64,000 nucleotides of DNA from Yamagishiella unicocca (lineage: Eukaryota > Chlorophyta > Chlorophyceae > Chlamydomonadales > Volvocaceae), in NCBI GenBank assembly GCA_003116995.1, contig BDSL01000079.1, positions 460,204 through 524,203 on the forward strand. The letters are read 5' to 3'. The translations under genes were made by a program, and so were the position numbers. Of this stretch, positions 61,201-64,000 are shown piece after piece. The notes beneath the pieces were generated by a model that saw only the letters and a list, made by a program, of their open reading frames with translations, had not been told where the DNA came from and ran no database searches. Each line of letters opens with the position of its first letter. Within the stretch, counting starts at the first letter, position 1.

Positions 61201-64000
61201 CTGCCTTGATTTCTTCTCCTGAACAAAATGAGTATAATATTGCTATACTTTGTCGTACATTCGGGTACTGTACTGCTAAACCCTAAGACTAAATCCCAAG
61301 ATGTACAGCAGTGCCAAATCAGGCCCAAGATTGATCCAAATGGGATCCAATAATATTATAAATATATTATATGTCCTAATTAAGGACCAATGGCCAAGAA
61401 AAAATATTTTTGGTCCTAGGTTACACTTTTGGCCTCCTGATGGTTTATCCATGGTTTCGGGGCCAATCCCACCCCCAAAAAATATTTTGATGACACCAAC
61501 TGCCTTGATTTCTTCTCCTGAACAAAATGAGTATAATATTGCTATACTTTGTCGTACATTCGGGTACTGTACTGCTAAACCCTAAGACTAAATCCCAAGA
61601 TGTACAGCAGTGCCAAATCAGGCCCAAGATTGATCCAAATGGGATCCAATTAATATTATAAATATATTATATGTCCTAATTAAGGACCAATGGCCAAGAA
61701 AAAATATTTTTGGTCCTAGGTTACACTTTTGGCCTCCTGATGGTTTATCCATGGTTTCGGGGCCAATCCCACCCCCAAAAAATATTTTGATGACACCAAC
61801 TGCCTTGATTTCTTCTCCTGAACAAAATGAGTATAATATTGCTATACTTTGTCGTACATTCGGGTACTGTACTGCTAAACCCTAAGACTAAATCCCAAGA
61901 TGTACAGCAGTGCCAAATCAGGCCCAAGATTGATCCAAATGGGATCCAATAATATTATAAATATTATATGTCCTAATTAAGGACCAATGGCCAAGAAAAA
62001 ATATTTTTGGTCCTAGGTTACACTTTTGGCCTCCTGATGGTTTATCCATGGTTTCGGGGCCAATCCCACCCCCAAAAAATATTTTGATGACACCAACTGC
62101 CTTGATTTCTTCTCCTGAACAAAATGAGTATAATATTGCTATACTTTGTCGTACATTCGGGTACTGTACTGCTAAACCCTAAGACTAAATCCCAAGATGT
62201 ACAGCAGTGCCAAATCAGGCCCAAGATTGATCCAAATGGGATCCAATAATATTATAAATATTATATGTCCTAATTAAGGACCAATGGCCAAGAAAAAATA
62301 TTTTTGGTCCTAGGTTACACTTTTGGCCTCCTGATGGTTTATCCATGGTTTCGGGGCCAATCCCACCCCCAAAAAATATTTTGATGACACCAACTGCCTT
62401 GATTTCTTCTCCTGAACAAAATGAGTATAATATTGCTATACTTTGTCGTACATTCGGGTACTGTACTGCTAAACCCTAAGACTAAATCCCAAGATGTACA
62501 GCAGTGCCAAATCAGGCCCAAGATTGATCCAAATGGGATCCAATAATATTATAAATATTATATGTCCTAATTAAGGACCAATGGCCAAGAAAAAATATTT
62601 TTGGTCCTAGGTTACACTTTTGGCCTCCTGATGGTTTATCCATGGTTTCGGGGCCAATCCCACCCCCAAAAAATATTTTGATGACACCAACTGCCTTGAT
62701 TTCTTCTCCTGAACAAAATGAGTATAATATTGCTATACTTTGTCGTACATTCGGGTACTGTACTGCTAAACCCTAAGACTAAATCCCAAGATGTACAGCA
62801 GTGCCAAATCAGGCCCAAGATTGATCCAAATGGGATCCAATAATATTATAAATATATTATATGTCCTAATTAAGGACCAATGGCCAAGAAAAAATATTTT
62901 TGGTCCTAGGTTACACTTTTGGCCTCCTGATGGTTTATCCATGGTTTCGGGGCCAATCCCACCCCCAAAAAATATTTTGATGACACCAACTGCCTTGATT
63001 TCTTCTCCTGAACAAAATGAGTATAATATTGCTATACTTTGTCGTACATTCGGGTACTGTACTGCTAAACCCTAAGACTAAATCCCAAGATGTACAGCAG
63101 TGCCAAATCAGGCCCAAGATTGATCCAAATGGGATCCAATAATATTATAAATATATTATATGTCCTAATTAAGGACCAATGGCCAAGAAAAAATATTTTT
63201 GGTCCTAGGTTACACTTTTGGCCTCCTGATGGTTTATCCATGGTTTCGGGGCCAATCCCACCCCCAAAAAATATTTTGATGACACCAACTGCCTTGATTT
63301 CTTCTCCTGAACAAAATGAGTATAATATTGCTATACTTTGTCGTACATTCGGGTACTGTACTGCTAAACCCTAAGACTAAATCCCAAGATGTACAGCAGT
63401 GCCAAATCAGGCCCAAGATTGATCCAAATGGGATCCAATAATATTATAAATATTATATGTCCTAATTAAGGACCAATGGCCAAGAAAAAATATTTTGGTC
63501 CTAGGTTACACTTTTGGCCTCCTGATGGTTTATCCATGGTTTCGGGGCCAATCCCACCCCCAAAAAATTTTGATGACACCAACTGCCTTGATTTCTTCTC
63601 CTGAACAAAATGAGTATAATATTGCTATACTTTGTCGTACATTCGGGTACTGTACTGCTAAACCCTAAGACTAAATCCAAGATGTACAGCAGTGCCAAAT
63701 CAGGCCAAGATTGATCCAAATGGGATCCAATAATATTATAAATATATTATATGTCCTAATTAAGGACCAATGGCCAAGAAAAAATATTTTTGGTCCTAGG
63801 TTACACTTTTGGCCTCCTGATGGTTTATCCATGGTTTCGGGGCAATCCACCCCCAAAAAATATTTGATGACACCAACTGCCTTGATTTCTTCTCCTGAAC
63901 AAAATGAGTATAATATTGCTATACTTTGTCGTACATTCGGGTACTGTACTGCTAAACCCTAAGACTAAATCCCAGATGTACAGCAGTGCCAAATCAGGCC
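43288..64000. repeat. 298-bp AT-rich satellite array, about 70 units, open at the window edge
   Basis: Head-to-tail units of 298 bp (297 or 299 in later blocks) starting at CCTCCTGATG (43288, 43586 and so on), over 95% identical. Each unit has near-palindromic AT blocks (AAAAATATTTTT, AATATTATAAATATTATA), GTCCTAATTAAGGAC and one TAAACCCTAA. Variants are ordered along the array: AATCGGGCCC up to about 51200 then AATCAGGCCC; CCAATTAATATT giving way to CCAATAATATT from 54806; a TA insertion (AAATATATTATATG) from 60166. Open frames of 60-101 codons on the - strand and 94 on the + strand are by-products of the repeat, since 298 is not a multiple of three. Likely centromeric, pericentromeric or subtelomeric satellite. 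Confidence 0.95.

Noticed and set aside
43300..64000. Dozens of 60-101-codon - strand frames and 94-codon + strand frames in the satellite
   Set aside because: They recur once per repeat unit, change length with single-base unit variants, and the unit is not a multiple of three; no sign of selection for coding.

Overview
The window is nuclear DNA from a eukaryote, most likely a volvocine or other chlamydomonadalean green alga. The signs are a GC-rich gene half with very many short exons and short introns (mostly 100-400 bp), Ala- and Pro-rich low-complexity stretches, SPxP-type (hydroxyproline-rich glycoprotein-like) repeats, TGTAA-type poly(A) candidates and a two-unit CCCTAAAA telomere-type tract inside one intron. 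Nothing prokaryotic was seen (no operons, no CRISPR, no rRNA).

Layout. (1) 1-4381, + strand: a glutamate dehydrogenase gene missing its 5' end; 13 exons join in phase to 398 codons. (2) 6027-27794, - strand, convergent with the first gene: one giant gene that I could splice by hand into 58 exons, in phase from an ATG with an in-frame stop directly before it to a TAG, giving about 2,640 residues. The protein has an N-terminal MGxGCC lipidation-type motif, a first ankyrin-repeat block, an acidic/Ser-rich linker with two acidic dileucine motifs, a second ankyrin block and a long helical C-terminal part with one hydrophobic segment. (3) 27795-30680: upstream region plus an unrecognised + strand reading frame with an Ala-type triplet repeat. 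(4) 30681-43285: repeat-rich territory. It holds two direct copies of a roughly 2.6 kb segment (30681-33290 and 40381-43285) flanking a GC-rich minisatellite (33190-36420), a + strand exon pair, two TPR-like exons on the - strand, a pyrimidine tract and a dimeric 288-bp tandem repeat. The second segment copy carries a nested 530-bp tRNA-derived SINE-like insertion with an 8-bp target duplication. (5) 43288-64000: an unbroken AT-rich satellite of about 298 bp per unit, roughly 70 copies, running off the window edge.

The GDH enzyme (amino-acid/ammonium metabolism) and the ankyrin protein show no functional link; they simply share a convergent 3' region. The points most worth following up are: the giant, apparently undescribed lipid-anchored ankyrin protein; five GC-AG introns among 69 reconstructed introns; the ordered variant gradient in the 298-bp satellite, each unit of which carries a telobox-like TAAACCCTAA; and the SINE-like element that dates one copy of the segmental duplication.
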